Of a DNA stretch of 64,000 nucleotides, positions 1-15,875 are shown piece by piece. Under the pieces are notes generated by a model. That model saw nothing but the letters and a program-made list of their open reading frames with translations, did no database searches and had not been told where the DNA came from. Source of the DNA: Blastocystis sp. Blastoise (taxonomy: Eukaryota > Sar > Bigyra > Opalinata > Blastocystidae); assembly GCA_039096225.1 (NCBI GenBank), contig JBBPEB010000003.1:248001-312000 (forward strand). The letters run 5' to 3'. How positions within the stretch are numbered: the stretch's first letter is position 1; every line of letters begins with the position of its first letter. The translations under genes were made by a program, and so were the position numbers.

Positions 1-588
1 TGATGAAGCATCAAGATCCAATGGAAGTATATATATATTATCATGTTATATATATTATATATATATATATTATATATATATAGATGCTAAATGCTATGAA
101 GAACATGCCTGAAGACTTTAAATTCTGTATGCGTACAATTCAAATGGTATATATATATATATATATATATGTTTATTATTCATATTATTATGTCTTATAT
201 AAATACCTCCTATTCTTATCATCTATCTCTATGATTATATTATATTATATATCTATATACATATATATAGATGAATGGTTTGAATCATTCCTTAGGAGGT
301 AGTAATAGTGATCGATTATATGTCATGACAGATGCCTCTCAAAAAGGATTAGATTTACATAATGTTGATTTCAAACAATATAATATAACTTCACATATTA
401 CACATTTCTTCCATTATCTTCAACTTAGAATAAAACTTGCTTATTTGGATATTGTATTACCTATAATGAAGTATTATATGAAGAAGCAAATAGAAGCGAT
501 GGAGAAAAAGAAACAAAAGGAACTAGAAAATAAAGAGAAGGAAGAAGAACAGAATTCATCTTTATTAATTCCCGCGAAACTTGAATAA
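1..588 (+). CDS. ADCK1-like ABC1 kinase, 3' end (partial)
   Basis: C-terminal part of an atypical ABC1/UbiB-family kinase; the rest lies left of the window. Visible exons are <1-26, 84-146 and 271-588, joined by GT-AG introns of 57 and 124 nt. After splicing, the chain aligns without large gaps to the C-terminus of the complete paralogue at 1115-3538: a MLNAMKNMP motif (the paralogue has MLNDMKNMP), a RLYVMTDASQKG segment (paralogue RLYLLTDSSQKG) and a YLQLRIK helix. The last 40 residues are a Lys/Glu-rich tail that the paralogue lacks. ABC1 kinases act mainly in mitochondria or related organelles, on coenzyme Q or lipid homeostasis in well-studied eukaryotes; the role here is unknown. Nothing catalytic is visible because those exons are missing. 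Confidence 0.8.
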
Positions 589-1114
589 ACACAATTTAAA
601 GATATTCTATATACTTACATATATTCTTATTATATATCAATAATAATATATATATATATAGTTTCTTTTATTTTTTTTTTGAGTCATTTCATTGTATAAC
701 TATTACCTATCTATATTCAATTATTTCTTAAACGTTCTTAATATTATTATTTTACGTTCTTTCTTTATTCTTATTTCCCTTCTTTTATTATATATATTTT
801 CAAATAATTTTCTCACTAATATTTTTTGTATTCTAAAATGAATCTTTATACTATTCACTATTTTATATAATTTGAATAGTATATCTCTTTTTTTAGTTGT
901 AACTATTCTTATACTTTTTGTTTTCATTATTTTGGGGTCGTCTATTTTTTTCGTAGTTTAATCTTTGTTTTGTTTTGTTTTTTAACTATTTATTATGTAT
1001 AATCAAATACTATAATATTTAAACAACTAGATATCCGTTTTTGATTTCTAAATATAAAAAGAAAACGATAAACAACTTTAGTTATAAAGTTTCCTATAGT
1101 GCTATTTTTTATTG
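589..1114. other. intergenic spacer, no gene seen
   Basis: T-rich spacer between the two tandem ADCK-like genes. It contains short (TA)n runs and only a short chance reading frame on the minus strand at 721-927, rich in Lys and Ile. No RNA gene or conserved motif is visible. It must hold the 3' UTR of the first gene and the promoter of the second. Confidence 0.5.
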
Positions 1115-3538
1115 ATGAATGTTATTAAATCATTTGCTAGAAACCATAAACTCTTTACTAGTATCACCACGGTAGCAGCAGCATCCTCTTTAGGGTTGAT
1201 CGACAAAAATAATCGAAAAGCAGTTTCTGAGAGTTTATATGGCATTTATCGAGGCATTAGCATTTATTCATCAGTTTTTTATATCTTGGCTGACTATAAA
1301 ATATCTTTTCGAGGGCTTACAAAGGGATCAAAAGCATATACAGATTTAGAGCACACAGTTAACAAACGATCAGGTGAACGACTCTGTAAAACCTTTCTGT
1401 ATATGCATTTTATTTATTCATATATTCTATCATAATGTTTTAGAAAGCTTGGGGGTGTTTATATTAAAACAGGACAGGTATTATCGTCGATGGAACTTAA
1501 TTTACCTCCTGAATGGGTAGAAGCTATGGTCCCTTGTCAAGTATTTTATTCTAATTTATATATTTTTTTTATTCTTAAGATTTTATTCATGTATCAAGTT
1601 TATATACTATATTTCTTTAATAAATTATTCTTATATGATTATTTTATAGTGTGACGTGACGCCAATTCCCTTTGAAGAAGTGTCTCAAATATTCAAAGAA
1701 GACATAGGCATTGATTCTAAAGATATATTCTCTTCCATAGATCAGGTATATTATATTATTATTGTATATTATGTGTATTATATATATATATATATATTAT
1801 TATTATATTATATATATTATGTGTATTATATAAATATCTGATAATAATATTATTATATAATACTATATATACTAGACTCCAATAGGATGTGCGTCATTAG
1901 CTCAAGTACATAGAGCGACTTTAAAGACAGGAGAAGAAGTAGCAGTAAAGATACAATACCCGTTCCTTAAGAAAGAAGCACAAATAGATATACGAAATGC
2001 TGATAATTTATTTCGTATTATCGAATTGTTATTCCCTAATTTCGAACTTACTGTATATATACATAATATTATTATTATTATTATTATATATATGTCTTTA
2101 TTATATTATGTGGATATTTTTTTTTTAAATTTTTTGTTTCGATATATTTATGATCGAAATCTATATATATATATATATAGTGGATGATACCGTGGTTAAA
2201 AGAGCAAACGCGAAAGGAAATTGATTTTCATTATGAAGCCGAGAATGGTCGATATTCACGGGAATTCTTTAAGAATCGAGATGATATATATGTTCCAAAA
2301 GTGTATCCTGAATTATCGAGTAGTCGTGTATTAGTTATGGAATATATTAATGGTATTAAAGTATATATATACTCTATTAATAATACAAGATATTCTATGA
2401 TTCTATATATGTATATATTACATATTGAGTATAGCTATAAATTAATATAGTATATATATTATATATAAAGGTGAATAATATAAATGGAATTCGATTTCTT
2501 GGATTAAACCCTCAGTCAGTTGCACGTTCGTTTGTAACGGCCATGGGGGACATGATCTTTTTAGCCAATCGAATTCATAGTGATACACATCCTGGAAATG
2601 TCCTTGTATATATATATATATATATATTATCAATCTAAACTCTCTTCTATCCCTCAATATCCTCCAATAGATTCGACAGAACCCTCATAATCCCTCAAAA
2701 CACCAAGTAGTACTTATTGATCATGGACAATACTGCTATATCCCGCGGGAATTCCAATATCAATTCGCATTATTATGGCAAGCAGTTATTTTAAGAGATA
2801 AATCAGTAATATATATATATAATTATTTTATTACTTATTCTAAAAACAATATTTTCAACCATTTAAATATATATATATACATATTCAGACTGTTTCAGCC
2901 ATTTGTCAGTCTCTTCATTTAGGTTCTTTAGAGCCATTCTTACCCTATATGCTTCTAGAACAATCAGGATTAGAAGATAAACAGTATAGATAACTATATA
3001 TATAATTATTCATAGGAATCTATATATAGTGTCAATTTATAATCATATAAATATATATATATTATTTTATATTTTATTCAATATATATATATATATATAG
3101 AATAGGTGAGAAGATAAGTGAGGATGAATGGAAAGAAATGGAGACACTAATGGAGGGAGACTATAATATGGAAGCTATGTTGAATGATATGAAGAATATG
3201 CCACGAGAAATGATGTATATGATGAAAATATTACCTCATATAACATATATTAATAATATTTTGGGAAATAGCAATCGTAGTAGATTATATTTATTAACTG
3301 ATTCTTCTCAAAAGGGTATTGATTATAATAAAAACAACCATCAGAATTTAAGTTTATATACAAAAATACAATCGACAATTCATTTCTTACAATTACGTTT
3401 TAAGTATATATATATATATCAAACTATATTTAATGACTACTACTTTATTACAATTATATATATAGATTATTTTATTTTGATATTGTGATGCACTTATTAA
3501 AATCATATTTACATTCTTCATTAGAAAAACAAAAATGA
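1115..3538 (+). CDS. ADCK1-like ABC1 atypical kinase
   Basis: Ten exons: 1115-1398, 1444-1540, 1650-1745, 1876-2052, 2181-2360, 2471-2605, 2671-2805, 2889-2983, 3101-3403, 3466-3538. They give 1,575 nt and 524 residues, and all introns are GT-AG. Family landmarks in order: a GVYIKTGQ motif (the KxGQ signature of ABC1 kinases), an ASLAQVH loop, the VAVKIQYP lysine, a HSDTHPGN catalytic loop and a LIDHGQY metal-binding motif (DHG in place of DFG, as in ADCK1). These point to the ADCK1/Mcp2 branch, which is located in mitochondria and linked to lipid handling in yeast and animals. ATG 1115 is the first in-frame start. The gene is a tandem duplicate of the one at 1-588. Confidence 0.93.
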
Positions 3539-3881
3539 TTCTTTATTCATAATTTGAAATAAAATGAAATCATTCTTTGAGTATCTATGTATACTATATT
3601 CATTCTCTATGTCTTTGTCATTGTTCCATTTTTTTATTCTATTTCTTTTCTTTTAATAATTTTTTTGTATGAAACTACATAAGAAATAATTCTATTATTT
3701 TCTATCAGACACTCATTTTTAATATATTATATGCATAAAATAATAACTATGTCTGTTCACCCATTTCGTAAATGATTCAATTATCAACTTATCTTATTTA
3801 GATCACTTTTTTCTAAACACGACATTACTGATTTAATTATTTTTATTTTGTTAAAATATAATATTTAAATTATTAAGAATA
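3539..3881. other. intergenic spacer
   Basis: T-rich spacer of about 340 nt between the ADCK-like gene and the DUF1295 gene. No reading frame, RNA gene or clear motif is seen. It presumably carries the terminator of the first gene and the promoter of the next. Confidence 0.5.
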
Positions 3882-5089
<1,208 letters not shown>

Positions 5090-5159
5090 AAACGTATATA
5101 AAATGAAAAACGATTTGAAAACTAGTTTAGTAAAAAAATCAAAAAACTTTGTTAAAAAG

Positions 5160-5169
5160 AAAAATAAAA
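5160..5169 (-). terminator. Pol III oligo-T terminator
   Basis: Two T runs on the minus strand (five and four Ts), starting 4 nt past the 3' end of the tRNA gene. This is the usual RNA polymerase III stop signal. Confidence 0.7.
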
Positions 5170-5173
5170 GAAT

Positions 5174-5246
5174 CGCCCACCGGGGGGCTCGAACCCCCGA
5201 CCACCAGGTTAAGAGCCTGGCGCTCTACCGACTGAGCTAGACGGGC
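5174..5246 (-). tRNA. tRNA-Lys (anticodon CTT)
   Basis: A 73-nt cloverleaf without intron. The acceptor stem pairs GCCCGTC with GGTGGGC, with G as discriminator. The D arm carries TAGCTCAGTCGGTAGAGC (A box), the anticodon stem CCAGG/CCTGG encloses CTCTTAA with anticodon CTT, and the T arm holds GGTTCGAGCCC (B box). The 3' CCA is not encoded, as expected for a nuclear eukaryotic tRNA. It reads AAG lysine codons. Confidence 0.97.
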
Positions 5247-5653
5247 TTAACGGAAGAATGTGATATATTATAGTACATATAAAACAGCTTACTGGCAGTT
5301 TACTAAATAAATCAGATACATTAAATAAGCTTATCAAATGAATTCTATTCTCATTAAAATATAAAACAAAACGTATAAATAATTGGATTATTCAAAACAC
5401 CAGAACATATATAAAAACAAACAAAATATAGACAAATTTTTAAAAAATAAAAAAGAGACTCAATTCATAAGAGAAATATAAAGTGTGCGCATTAAAAGAA
5501 GAGGATTTTAAAAAAATACTTCAACTGTTATATACATGAATATAGATATTTATAGCAAATTGAAAAATTAGAGAATGAATGATAAAACAGAATATAGACA
5601 AAGAAATGTAAGTATACATTTCAAGGAAGAAAAGTATTTGATACTAAATATAT

Positions 5654-7593
5654 TTATAACGAGTTGATTCGATAGAATTTTTTCGTTTGCATATAAGAGT
5701 TTGGTGATTGTAATCCATTTTCAATAGGTTGACTTTCCTCAGTAATTGGTATGGTTTCATTAAATTTATCTAAATCAATACATACTGTTTGATACTTAGC
5801 AACTTGACCTACACAAGGAGCATAGATAACATTCGATTCTATTTCATCATATATATATGAGATACGAGCCTATATAGAAATAATAATATAAATCAGATTA
5901 TTCAATAAAGAATATATATAAATGATATTGAATAAATATATATAATATAAATAATCATTGAATAAATATGTATAATGATCATTATTATTATAAATATATA
6001 TAATATAAATAACTATAGAATAAATATATATTAGGATATATATATAAATATACTTGGAAATTATTTGAAGTAACTGGTTCTGCACAATCTAGTAATACCA
6101 TTATTTCTAACTCTTTTTCACGAATATTTTGAATTATGTTCTCTGCAGTTAAATCTAAAGATATATATAGTTTTAATATAATGAAGTGTATAAAAAATAA
6201 AATATATTTATATTGTTGATTTAGTCGAAAATGATTCTATTTGTATATAGAATAGAAAATGAATTAAATACAGTAAATAATATTTGTAATTATATATATA
6301 TATATACCTTTATAATCTTTTATATAGTCAGGAAATAACGGAGAGTTCTTATCGATCACATGACTTATTTGATTAGGAAGTGCTAAGAAAAGAGGAACAT
6401 CTCGATCATGTTCTGCCTGTATATATATATGTATATAATGATGAATAGAAATATGTATAGAATACGTATAGAATATAACATGAAATAGTGATAATAAATA
6501 AATAAATATATATATATACATATTGAGCCATATAACTAAGTTGATATCTGACTTTATCCTGTTCATTATATGTATGTTGACAACAATATATATGAATAGA
6601 CGGCTGTAATACTTGATGCTTTCGGCGATCACATACTTGAAATATAAAATGCCAAACTCCATTAATCTTACGTAGAATGGCATGATCTGTAAATAATATA
6701 GTTTTGGCTCTTGTCTATATATATATATATATATAGAATAGTAAAATGAGCAATATATTTACTTGAAATTCATAATAATACATATTATAATAATAAACAT
6801 AATAAACATAAAAAACATAATAAATATATTATAATAAAAAACAAAATACATATTATAATACATATTATAATAATAAACATAATAAATATATTATAATACA
6901 CATTATAATATAACCATAATAATACACACTATATATATATACTTTCCCTCTAGATAGTCTGGTATAGATTAACCCAATACTAAAACTAGACATCAAGATA
7001 CCCTGTAATGCTTGTGCAAATACGAGTACGAAGGCCAACCAATGACCACTTCAGTATATTAAGAAAATACATATAAATATATATATATTCAATACTCAAG
7101 AATTTAAAAATTTAAAAAATATATCTAATATATATACATATATATATATTTATGATTATCCTAATTATATTCTATAGAACTCTATAGAATAAAATATTTA
7201 AAAAAAGAAATAAAAGATATCAAACGTAATATCAGTAACTGTATAGCCAATTGTTGTCATAGTTTCTAAACTAATAAACAGAGCTGCAACGTAAGAATTA
7301 ATATCTACAAATCCTTGACTTCTTGAAAAATAATAAACAGTACCCCAAAAGAAAACAGAAATAATATATGTAAAGAAAATAACTAGAATAAGTTTTCCTG
7401 TCGAGAAAGCAGCTAATGTATGAAACCAATCGTGAATGTAAGATGACTTCTCTCCAACACGGCAGATATTCAAGATTCCATCACTTGTACCGTCATCTTC
7501 TTCTCTACTAATGATTCGAATAAATGTATGATCATCATTTTTTATTTCTATTATGGGTGGTTCAATAAGAGGATGTTTATCAATTTGTTCCAT
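5654..7593 (-). CDS. Kir-type inward-rectifier potassium channel with TIGYT filter
   Basis: Six exons on the minus strand: 7226-7593, 6943-7048, 6520-6714, 6308-6416, 6054-6154, 5654-5869. They encode 364 residues and all introns are GT-AG. Order: cytoplasmic N-terminus, outer helix (LILVIFFTYIISVFFWG), pore helix and filter, inner helix (ALQGILMSSFSIGLIYTR), then a full cytoplasmic Kir domain with RAKTILFTDHAIL, SHVIDKNSPL and ARISYIYDEI motifs. This is the two-helix architecture of eukaryotic Kir channels, which form tetramers. The filter reads TIGYT instead of TIGYG, so potassium selectivity cannot be assumed. The start at 7593 is the first in-frame ATG; an upstream leader exon is possible. 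Confidence 0.87.
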
Positions 7594-8003
7594 AATCGTT
7601 TCTGATGAAAATAAACACTTTCCTTCAAAAACATAAATAAAAAACACATGAAATACACCAATGAATAATGAGAAAAAGTGGTCAAAATTACGGGACTAAC
7701 ATGAATAATGAAAAAAGTGAACGAAATTCTATTTCGTTCTTGTTCTTGATAATCCCTTATTCTTTTAATAAGTGATAAAAATATAATAGGTTTACGATAA
7801 TTATTTAATAATAAGGAGAATGATAGAAAAGAATGTGATGATAATTTTATTAAAAAAGTATAGATTCCTTAGTAATATAAAGAAATACAAAACAAAAGTG
7901 AGTAAACTTGACAAGCAAGGCAATCAAGAAGAAGATAGCACATATAACAGACTTTTAAAAATCACTTCATAAAAATTAAATTAACTAATTTAAACAGTTT
8001 CGT
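7594..8003. other. intergenic spacer
   Basis: About 410 nt between the start of the Kir gene and the stop of the prolidase gene, both on the minus strand. A frame without ATG continues upstream of the Kir start, to about 7647, and may be leader sequence. Nothing else is recognised. Confidence 0.4.
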
Positions 8004-10274
<2,271 letters not shown>

Positions 10275-10396
10275 TTCTTAATTAACTAACAAAATATTAT
10301 ATATATCTCTAAACAAAAATTTGGTAAAAAAGAGAAAAGAATTAATTGTGTATTCCTTGATTTCTTTAGAATTGTCCCTATTCTATTTTAATAGTC

Positions 10397-10603
10397 CTAA
10401 CAAATTCTTGTTCTCTCTATGTCATAATAAGGAGCTATATAAATGACACTATTGATATACTTCATTCTATTGGAAACTAAAAGAAATAAATCAATAAAAT
10501 TCGTATAAAAACCTCTTTTAATTCTCCGTTGTGATGAAGGAGAGTGCGTCATAGGACCTTTATCGAATCTCATCAGGCTTCCATTTTGTTCATCGGAATT
10601 CAT
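10397..10603 (-). CDS. small hypothetical protein (56 residues)
   Basis: A short minus-strand frame beginning MNSDEQNGSLMRFDKG and ending at TAG 10397-10399. It holds a 36-nt stretch (10477-10512) with GT...TTTTAG ends, the same size as the shortest introns of neighbouring genes. Removing it keeps the frame and deletes a hydrophobic insert, leaving 56 residues with a basic middle (SQRRIKRVSNRMK). I do not recognise a family. The N-terminal half has normal protein-like composition rather than the Ile/Tyr/Asn bias of chance frames here, so it may be real. Confidence 0.35.
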   Translation of the reverse strand: MNSDEQNGSLMRFDKGPMTHSPSSQRRIKRGFYTNFIDLFLLVSNRMKYINSVIYIAPYYDIERTRIC

Positions 10604-11916
10604 TGTTCACTTGGGAATGATGCTGATTAAAGATTCTTGTTATTAAACGATACACATACCTTTTTTCTTTTTATACTATTTAAATTTTTCTCACTATATG
10701 CATTTATTATATAACTAATTTTTAGAAAAATGTATATCTCATTTTCAGTAACATAGTTTATTTCCATATGAACTATTTTTATAAAGCATCAATTCAAACA
10801 CTACATTCACAACGATAACATATCTTTATAGAACAGATAAATGGATAAGCTATGATAATGATATGAAAACATGTATTATATGTATTTTTTGAATTTTAAT
10901 CTGTTATTTTGAAAATCGTTTGTTTCTTCGTTGTCTTTACAATTATGATTGTTTCACTATATTGAATCTCTTTCAAGTCGTCTTCAATAATTATGTACAT
11001 AGTCTTTGCTAGAATTACTTTGAATTTTACATCAATGAACAACGATCTACGAACTAATTAGTTTCTGGAATAACAATTTATTGAAGAGATATTGTTATAG
11101 TATCATAGCATCATTCTATTTTGTTTTATGCTTAGAATCAACGTACATTTAGGCTTAATTATAAAAATACAATTTATTATTATCTAGTTACTTTTTATTC
11201 TTATTTTCGTATCATTTCCTATCTCATAATATAGATTCAACATAAAAACAAGGTTATTTCAGGAAACATCAGCTTCGATTTGAACAGTGTTTAAAAATTT
11301 TATAATAAGACTTCTCTGAATAGGAATCGATAAATACATGATATTTCAATATAATATGAAGCTTAATTTGATCAATGTCATAAGAAAGTCGAGAATGATT
11401 TCGAAAAAAAACAAAATAACTTATATGATACCTCATATACATCTCTATTATATAGATGAATATTATTGGAGATAATAGAATGAATTCGAACAAATATATG
11501 AATCGAAGTTTCTCTACAACGGATAGCAATTGCTTAAACACTAAACACTTTTATTACTATTATTATGAATAAAACTATTCAAATTACATTATTTTTCGTT
11601 TTAAACGTGAATGCATCATCAATATATTCGACACTTTTTCAAATTCTCGTTTTATATTATGTTCATGATTCCATTGTCGGTTTAGCTTTCATTATTTCTA
11701 GAACAATAATTATAGATAACCAAAAAACATAATCACGGTTATTTTCCATCATTTATACATGAATCTCCCATTTTTTCATGATTCTTTCATTATTAAAATA
11801 GCCAATAAAAATAAGGGTAGATGATGACACATCTCCTTTGACCTAATATGATGTTTTTTTCGATTATCCTTTATTCATATCCATAAACATTTTATAATTA
11901 TTTCTATTCTTTAATC
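10604..11916. other. divergent intergenic region upstream of sufCB
   Basis: About 1.3 kb between a minus-strand gene and the plus-strand sufCB gene, so it should contain divergent promoters. It has no (TA)n intron-like runs and only a weak chance frame on the minus strand at 11269-11541. No RNA gene was recognised. Confidence 0.5.
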
Positions 11917-12501
11917 ATGGCTGATCAACCTAAAAAGGGTATATAATTGTATATCACTGATTCTATCATCTAGTTATACTTGATATTCAACAATTATCTG
12001 TTTCTATTGCGAACAACCCAGTTTTACATAACTTAAACCTCAAGATCTGTGAAGGTGAAAATCATGTTATCTTAGGACCTAATGGATCTGGTAAGAGTAC
12101 CTTGATCAAGACTATTATGGGTTTCTCTGAGTGTGTTGTAACTTCAGGTACTATAACATTCTTAGGCAAGGATATCACTAACATGCCTATGAGTGAAAGA
12201 GCTAAAATGGGTTTAGGTCTTCTTTTCCAATCACCTCCTGAAATCCAAGGTTTAACCTTAGAACATCTTGCTAAAGCTTGTTTCCCTGACTGTGTTGAAG
12301 ATGATAAATATCATCGTCTTGCGAATAAGACTTCAATGACTAGTTTCTTGGAAAGAGAGGTAAATGTTGGTTTCTCTGGTGGTGAAAGAAAACGTTCTGA
12401 AGTCTTCCAATTATTACTTCAACATGTATATATAAATGTTTTTTTTTGTACTCTATTATTCTTTATTTATTTTAATATATATAATAATTATATTTTAATT
12501 G

Positions 12502-12571
<70 letters not shown>

Positions 12572-15135
12572 CCTCTTTTAGCTCTTTTAGATGAACCAGA
12601 GAGTGGTGTTGATTATGAAAATGTCAACGTTTTAGGAAAGGAATTAGCTCGTTTACAACATGAATTACATGGTACTTATAAATCTGCCTCTTTAAGTATA
12701 TATATATATTAGTTAAATATATGTTGTATTACATATTCATTTCATTAGCTAGTTTGATATGTATATACTGTTCTTTATTATTATTATTATATATATTAAT
12801 ATATTCTTTATATAGCTATTACTCATACGGGTCAGATCTTAGCTTGGATTCGTGCTGAAGTCGCTCATATATTATGTGCGGGTACTATTACTCATACCGG
12901 AAATCCCAATGTTTTCTTAAAACATATTCAAAGCTCAGGATTCTCGTATATACAGAAATATTATATTTTGTTATTTTTATTATTTCTATTAATGCTTATT
13001 TTTTTATATTTATTAATGTTTTTTTATATTTCATTAATATATATTTTTTTTATATCTATTATTATATATATTTATTATATTTTATTAATATATAGTGCTT
13101 TTGCCAATAATACATTTGTTGATTATGAATCTGCTAATGGTAATTATATATATTTATATATATATTTATATATTTATATATTCAATATATAGTGAATTCT
13201 ATTGATACTGCTCAAGAGCCAATGAGTTTTTCTGAAGAAGAAGAAGAAGAGAATCATGTATGTAATCATTCGCATTCTCCTAATCATAAGTGTTGCGGTA
13301 AACATCGTCAAGGAAAACGTTGTTGTCGTTCTTTACAAAGAGGAGAAGAAGAAGAAGAAGGAGAAGGAAAAGATATCGATATACAAGATTTAGAAGTTAA
13401 AGCCCCTAGTACTTTGAAACTTAATGTTGATAATGAAAATACTGTGAAATTGAATCTTGATGAAGATCTATTTTCTGCTGTTCCTGGACAAGTTGTGAAT
13501 ACAAATAATGCTAATAAGATTACTTTATCTGTTGAAGATAGTGATGATAATTATGGTGGTTTTTACCGTCAAACAGATCAAGCTGTTACTATTGCTTCTT
13601 CTCTTCAAGAGGGAGTAGAAGTCTTGAATCTTGGAGATGCTATTAAGAAGTATCCCTTTATTAAAGAGAAATACATGTGGCGTGCTGTAGATGCCAATAA
13701 AGATGAAGTGACAAAGGCAGTTGCTGTTAACGATGAAATCAATCCTACTGGTTATGTTATTATTGCACATCCTGGAGTCAAATGCATTAAACCTATTAAC
13801 TCACAGTATTATATTATTGTTTATAATTTTATTTTTTATTATTATTTTTTTATTTTTTTATGCTCTATTTAGAATTCTATTTATAATTATAAATATTATT
13901 TTTTAGATTGATTATGGAACAGAATCATCATCAATATGTACATAATATTATGATTGCCTTCCCTGGATCTGAACTTACTATTGCCTCTACTTGTACATTT
14001 ATTGATTCATTAATCTATTTATTTATATATTTATTTATATTTTTTTATTTGTTTATTCATTAATATATTTATTAATATATTTATTTATATATTTTTTTAT
14101 TTATTTATTTATTTATCTATTTATTCATTAATATATTTATTTATTTATTTATTTATTTATTATATATCTATATATATATTACTATAGGTACATTTAAGTG
14201 TCCTAATAAGCAATATGATGAAAGAGAGGAAACGACTGCTGAAGGAGGTAATCACTATGGTATCTCTGAATTCTATATTGAAGAAAATGCTCAACTTTGT
14301 TTCTCTATGATTCATACTTGGTGTCATAAATATATTGTATTCCCTCGTTCAGCTGCTATAGTTGAAAAGAATGGTGTTTTCTTCTCTAATTATATTTGTT
14401 TAGAAGCTGTAAATAAAGTTCAAATGTGTCCAAGTGCTCTTCTCATGGAAAATGCTACTGCTAAATTCAGTGCTGTTTTACTTGCTAAAGAGAATTGTGT
14501 CTTAGATGTTGGCTCTAAATCTGTTTTGGCGGGAAAAGGTTCCAAATCAGAAAGTATTACTCGTACTATTTCTAAAGGTATATATTTATTATTTTTATTA
14601 TTTTTATTTATTGATTATTATTATACTATTTTATTATTATTATACTATTTTGTCAGTAAACATTATATATATATATATTATTATTATAGGTGGTGATGTA
14701 TACGCTCGTGCTGATATTATAGGTAAAGCCGCAGATACGAAGGGACATATTGAATGTCAAGGTTTAGTAGTAAATGAAGAGAAGGGATGTATATATTCTA
14801 TTCCTCAAATATCCGGTGGTTATGGAACTGAATTATCTCATGAAGCTGCTATTGGTAAGATCGCTCAAGTATATTATTATTATATATTATTATTATTATT
14901 ATTATATATATTATTATTATTATTATATATATTATTACATTACTATTATATATTATTAATATAAATCTATCTATAGGAGAAAATAGAGTATTTAATGTCT
15001 CGTGGCTTAGATGAAGACACTGCTGTTTCTCTTCTTATTCGTGGTTTCTTGACTTTAAAGATTCAAGGTATTCCCGTGGATATTCAACGACAAATGGATG
15101 AAGTCATTGAAAAAGCAGCTGAAGAAGGCTTTTAA
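11917..15135 (+). CDS. sufCB: SufC-SufB fusion protein (Fe-S cluster assembly)
   Basis: Ten exons: 11917-11938, 11974-12425, 12572-12695, 12816-12945, 13096-13139, 13193-13805, 13907-13992, 14188-14577, 14690-14868, 14977-15135. They encode 732 residues. The N-terminal half is the SufC ATPase: Walker A GPNGSGKS (42-49), signature FSGGERKR, Walker B LLALLDEPESG (about 160-170) and an H-loop ITHTG. The C-terminal half is SufB of the methanogen type: ALEKY-like DAIKKYPFIKEKYMW, FPRSAAIVEKNGVFFSNY, DVGSKSVLAGKGSKSE, ELSHEAAIGKIAQ and MSRGLDEDTAVSLLIRGF. SufBC scaffolds assemble Fe-S clusters using ATP; the fused form is cytosolic in Blastocystis and thought to come from an archaeal donor. No targeting peptide is apparent here. 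The linker (about 258-304) is acidic with a His/Cys cluster. Intron 1 is only 35 nt. Confidence 0.96.
12499..12570. repeat. (TA)n run in sufCB intron 2
   Basis: About 70 nt of pure TA dinucleotide run directly against the TATAG acceptor. This layout, a (TA)n tract ending in the splice acceptor, recurs throughout the window, for example at 15823-15870, 22771-22815, 35277-35320, 44117-44174, 44851-44912 and 60389-60430. Confidence 0.9.
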
Positions 15136-15486
15136 AAACTTATTTTGTACTCTATGTATCCTTCAGTGGCATTTGCTATTGTAGTTATGTTTTGTATGTG
15201 AACTATGTGTTTTATATAGAACATATACTAACATTTTCTAGTTGTTTTATTCTTCTTAAGGAATTTTATTTCCTTATCTATCTTTTTACTATTTTTTTAT
15301 TTTGGGGTTTCATATATTTTCTTTTACTATTGTTGTCACATTCTATATATAGTGTGATACCATTCTCTTGTTATAAATCAATTACGATTTTATTTTTGTT
15401 TTGTTAAAGAATATGTTATAAATTAGTTATTATCTTGAAGTTATAACGTAACAAAAGTATCATAATAATAATATATACAGAATAGA
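15136..15486. other. convergent intergenic region
   Basis: About 350 nt between the convergent 3' ends of sufCB and the EF-hand gene. It is T-rich near sufCB and A-rich near the EF-hand gene, which fits two back-to-back 3' flanks. No gene seen. Confidence 0.5.
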
Positions 15487-15819
15487 TTAATTAAATAATT
15501 TAATTGATTTCCACGTATTTAACAACTTTACAAATGTTTCTTCTTCTAATACATATTTACTAAACTCTGGAAGAGCTATTTTTGTCTTTGTACTGGAACT
15601 TGTAATAGTGCTTATATACTATATATATATATATATATATTAAGGATTATAATCCATTAAAGATTATAATAACTCAGTGGCTACTAAAACTGACAAAAGA
15701 ATATATATATATAACACTCATATTAAATATATATATATAATCAACCATATATATACATGTGAATGATAATTAAAGAATGAAGTAGCGACGGCATCGATAA
15801 GAAAAGATGCAGAATCAAT

Positions 15820-15875
<56 letters not shown>

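Noticed and set aside
11269-11541. 90-codon minus-strand frame
   Set aside because: No homology, no splice context and low-complexity composition rich in Ile, Tyr and Ser; probably chance.
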